Below, piece after piece: positions 61,201 to 64,000 of a stretch of DNA of 64,000 nt. The notes beneath the pieces were generated by a model. The model was not told the origin of the DNA, did not search any database, and saw only the letters and a program-made list of their open reading frames with translations. The position numbers and the translations under genes were made by a program. The stretch is from Centrapalus pauciflorus (lineage: Eukaryota > Streptophyta > Magnoliopsida > Asterales > Asteraceae): positions 841,001-905,000 of the forward strand of contig JAANYP010003258.1 in the NCBI GenBank assembly GCA_020465985.1, given 5' to 3'. How positions within the stretch are numbered: position 1 is the first letter of the stretch; each line of letters starts with the position of its first letter.

Positions 61201-62459
61201 TCCGTTAATGATAAACAAAACCACATTGAGTAAGCGGGAGAGTACTCAGATAGTTTATAAATGTTTAAAAAAACATACCTTCCTCTTCATATACGCCAGA
61301 ATTTGAAGCTAACAAACTGTTGTTCACAAACTCTGTATCTTCAAGTTTAGAAGGAGATGTTCTTGCTGAATTGCTTTTTGATCCTCCATCTTTCTTTCTC
61401 TGTCCCATCAGCTTCATCCTCAATTTACTCGGGGATATTATCCCAACCTACATTCAATATGATCATCATGTAAAAATTATTTAAATAACGCAAGTAATCA
61501 GCATCATTAATGACTATTACCTGAAGAACTATCAAAGTTCATTCAAAACCCTACAACATCGAGTACATGAGGAAATAAATTTACTCTACAAAAACCGTGG
61601 TGATAAACAGAATCAAAATCCGTTTAGGGCGTTAAAAAAAAAAAGAAGGTAAAATTCATGCACAAAACTGAAAACGATAGATATGTTGACTCGATCGCTC
61701 AGGGATTTCGTGTATATTCAAAATGAACAGAGGAAACTAGTAATTTCATGACTGTGAAGATTATTTACACGATACACATTTGCAGGATAGAAAAAAAACA
61801 CACTACAAAATTAAAACAAAACGTCGATTAGAAGATAACCGAACTGATTTCAGAAAAACTGAAAAATTGAGAGCTGAAACGAGTGATAAACAGAAATCAT
61901 ATATGGATTAAACAAACAAGTACAACTTCACACCAAAATACAGAAGATACTTTAATCAATCACTCTTTTCGTACGTAAATGTGCATAGTTTAAAATGAAC
62001 AGAGGAAGCTACTGATTTCATCAACGGTGAAGATTATTTACATAATAAATATATATTTGCAGGTTTGAAGCTTCCCATTGGAGAAGGCGGCCTAATTACC
62101 TGAAGATACTTCAAATTCTCGAAGAGTCCTATATACAACGTCGATTAACAAGGAAACCAACTTGATTTCACTAAAACTGAAGATTCGAATGGGGAAAGGA
62201 GTGATGAACAGAAATCATAAATCGGAATAAATATTATAAAACGAACAAGTACAATTTCGCACCAAAATAAAGACAATATATTCAATCAATCACTCTACCA
62301 GTACGGAGATTGCGTGTATAGCGTAAAATGAACAGAGGAAGCTAGTGATTCATGAAGTGGTATTCAGATGATAATAAATACAAGGGATATACATTTGCAG
62401 GATAGTAAATTAGCGAGAAGAACAGTTACCTGAAGCTTGTGAATCCTCTCGTACTCCAT
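58284..62459 (-). CDS. Remorin family protein, long group-6-like type
   Basis: Plant-specific plasma-membrane nanodomain protein; remorins scaffold receptors and signalling proteins at the inner leaflet. Minus-strand exons: 62430-62459, 61279-61447, 60217-60831, 59260-59695, 59089-59170, 58284-58490 (512 residues, continuous phase). The N-terminus MEYERIHKLQ, then VGIISPSKLRMKLMGQRKKD and SARTSPSKLED, is the signature of this long remorin branch. A Ser-rich disordered region follows, then SMRDMGTEMTPIPSQEPS, and the Remorin_C coiled coil (about residue 350 onward: KMNIAAWASKED, REEIKIQAWESQQKAKLEAE, ARAKMLKKIEIARQKSEAKR, AEYIRQTGRIPPS). The C-terminal NSCCGWS offers cysteines for S-acylation. 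A start at 59705 or 60808 would miss the conserved N-terminus. Confidence 0.93.
61448..62429 (-). other. Remorin intron 1
   Basis: The 982-bp intron between the 10-codon first exon and exon 2. It contains two or three related segments (around 61690-61760, 61960-62045 and 62320-62400), each with AAAATGAACAGAGGAA followed by ATTTGCAGG, indicating an internal segmental repeat. Confidence 0.7.
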
Positions 62460-64000
62460 TAGATCCTGTAGAATCAACAGTGACCTAGAGAGAGAACGGA
62501 AAATGTAAATCTGAAAATTGTTTGTGAAATTTGGAAAGGAGCCGAGTGTTGGTTTCTTTTTAGTCGAAAAGGCTGACAGGAATCATCAATTATTAAACTA
62601 AATGTGACGTCGGCGATCTTTTACCGATTATTTCCTTCCCACTCGCCGATTTATAATTCTTTGTTTTTCATGTGTGCGAGTCCGTGACCATTGTATTTGA
62701 CCTCTTGGCTCAAGAATTTCACGAGCACAAATTTATATTTGGGTGCTGCTGTCCTCGTTCTATAAATGTCTATTTTTACCAATTATTACTATATTATTAT
62801 AAATCAGTTTTTTATAATAAATTAACGAATAAAAAAAACAGATTTTACCATTTCACATTTCAAGGTCAACCTAACCATTTTTCTACCTTATCATGAGGTG
62901 TAAATAAACTATCTTTTTATATTTTTCTCAATGTGAAAATTAAAAATCAAAATAATTTATCGTTATTTTTGTTTTAAAAATTGAAAATCTGAATAAATTG
63001 CTGTTTTTTTATTTGGATAAATTAAAAAGTGTAATGACTCCTCACAATTTTAATAGTTATAAAAAAAGTGCAAATCCAAATATAATTTTTGTTTTTGTTT
63101 TGTAACGAAAAAATAATGAAGCAAACCAATTTTAACTTTTTCGAATGAAAAAAAAGACGAAACATCTTGATTTTAATATGTTCGAATGAAAAAAAAAACG
63201 ATGACCCATTGAAATTTTTAATTTTTCAAATAGATAAAATAATGATCCATTCAGATTTTTCAAGTTTTCTGAAAAGAAAAAAACGACGAACTATTACGAT
63301 TTTAAATTTCTCAAGAACGAAAATAACTATGAACCATCTCAATTTTTAAATTTTCCGTATGAGAAAAGGGCAAACCATTCGAATTTCAATATTTTCGATG
63401 AAAAATAATTATATTTAGGATTACATAACATTAATTAAATTTAGGACTAAATATTACTTAAACGAGATGAGCACGAACCATTTTCGTTTTTCAATAGTAA
63501 TATAAATAAAATTAAATTAAAGTTATAAAAGATTAATATATTGTTACTTTGTAACTTAGTTGCTATTAATGAGTACATTGCTATTTATGAATATGATGCT
63601 ATTTTGTGCAAACACAATCACCATTTGGTGTTGACATAACAGCTTGGACATGCAGTCACCATTTGTGCAAATTCAGCCATCAACGGTTACTATCATGAAT
63701 AAATTGTTTGGAGTACAATGTTCATTAAAAAAAATTAAGGTAGTAGGATGATATTTCAGACGAATAGGTGGAGGTGATAAAAAAAAAATGTGTCCAGTTT
63801 GTTGCTATTTTGTACAAAAAAATCCTATAAAAATTTATATATCCTGGAATTTATTTAATTGAATATTCTTAATCAAAAAAGAATTTGTTAGAAAATCATT
63901 GTAATTTTTCAATTTTGTGACTGAAATATGAAATTCATTTTCTTAAATTGTAATTTCCTACAACAACTTAAATAAAAATTGATAAAAAAAAGCTACTTTC
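62460..64000. other. Remorin upstream region and AT-rich end of the window
   Basis: The first few hundred bases are the remorin leader and promoter on the minus strand. Beyond about 62800 the sequence is AT-rich. At about 63095-63410 a degenerate tandem repeat of roughly 55-60 bp recurs about five times, with the sense pattern AACGATGAACCATT then ATTTTTAAATTTTTCGAATGA. The 60-74-residue ORFs here have no recognisable content. Confidence 0.55.

Overview
This window is nuclear DNA from a flowering plant, almost certainly a eudicot and perhaps an asterid; the species cannot be named from sequence alone. The signs are AT-rich intergenic DNA, GT-AG introns, plant-only gene families (a Shaker K+ channel, an auxin response factor with a miR167 site, an IDA-like peptide, a remorin) and a dense mixture of plant transposons. 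Exon boundaries were placed by eye from splice signals, reading phase and family knowledge, with no alignment run.

Layout. About 1-4158 (+): a KAT1/KAT2-type inward-rectifying K+ channel whose first exon lies off the left edge. 4623-13181 (-): MNS3, a class I alpha-mannosidase, convergent with the channel gene; its 27-codon first exon sits 4.7 kb upstream of the second. 13690-14890: a decayed LINE. 15696-23872: a very young Ty3/gypsy LTR retrotransposon (chromovirus type), with 1641-bp LTRs differing at one base, a 5-bp target duplication and a frame break in integrase. 24327-25397: a PIF/Harbinger-like element. 26131-26546 and 30000-30498: two non-autonomous Helitrons. 27240-27662 (-): an IDA-LIKE peptide gene next to a C21 tract. 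28279-29048 and 31305-34683: two terminal-inverted-repeat elements lying in (TA)n tracts. The second is the core of a three-layer nest (about 30.67-35.35 kb) and carries a remarkable array of 21-bp units with a palindromic TCTACGTAGA core. 35.4-43.5 kb: AT-rich, gene-free, with a SINE-like element and decayed repeats.

43.6-48.9 kb (+): an ARF6-type auxin response factor with a leader full of short uORFs, a glutamine-rich activation region, a PB1 domain and a miR167 complementary site. 49020-49118: a 99-bp hairpin MITE. 50699-51185: a 487-bp foldback element with a perfect 9-bp target duplication. 52886-56684: a Mutator-like element with a perfect 9-bp duplication, encoding the C-terminal half of a FAR1/MULE transposase followed by an OTU-type cysteine protease domain. 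58284-62459 (-): a six-exon remorin of the long, group-6-like type. 62.46-64 kb: AT-rich sequence with a degenerate tandem repeat.

The five host genes are unrelated housekeeping or developmental genes and do not form a pathway. The most unusual content is in the mobile DNA: the palindromic array inside the (TA)n-associated element, the OTU-carrying MULE remnant, and a retrotransposon that appears to have inserted recently yet has a broken integrase frame.
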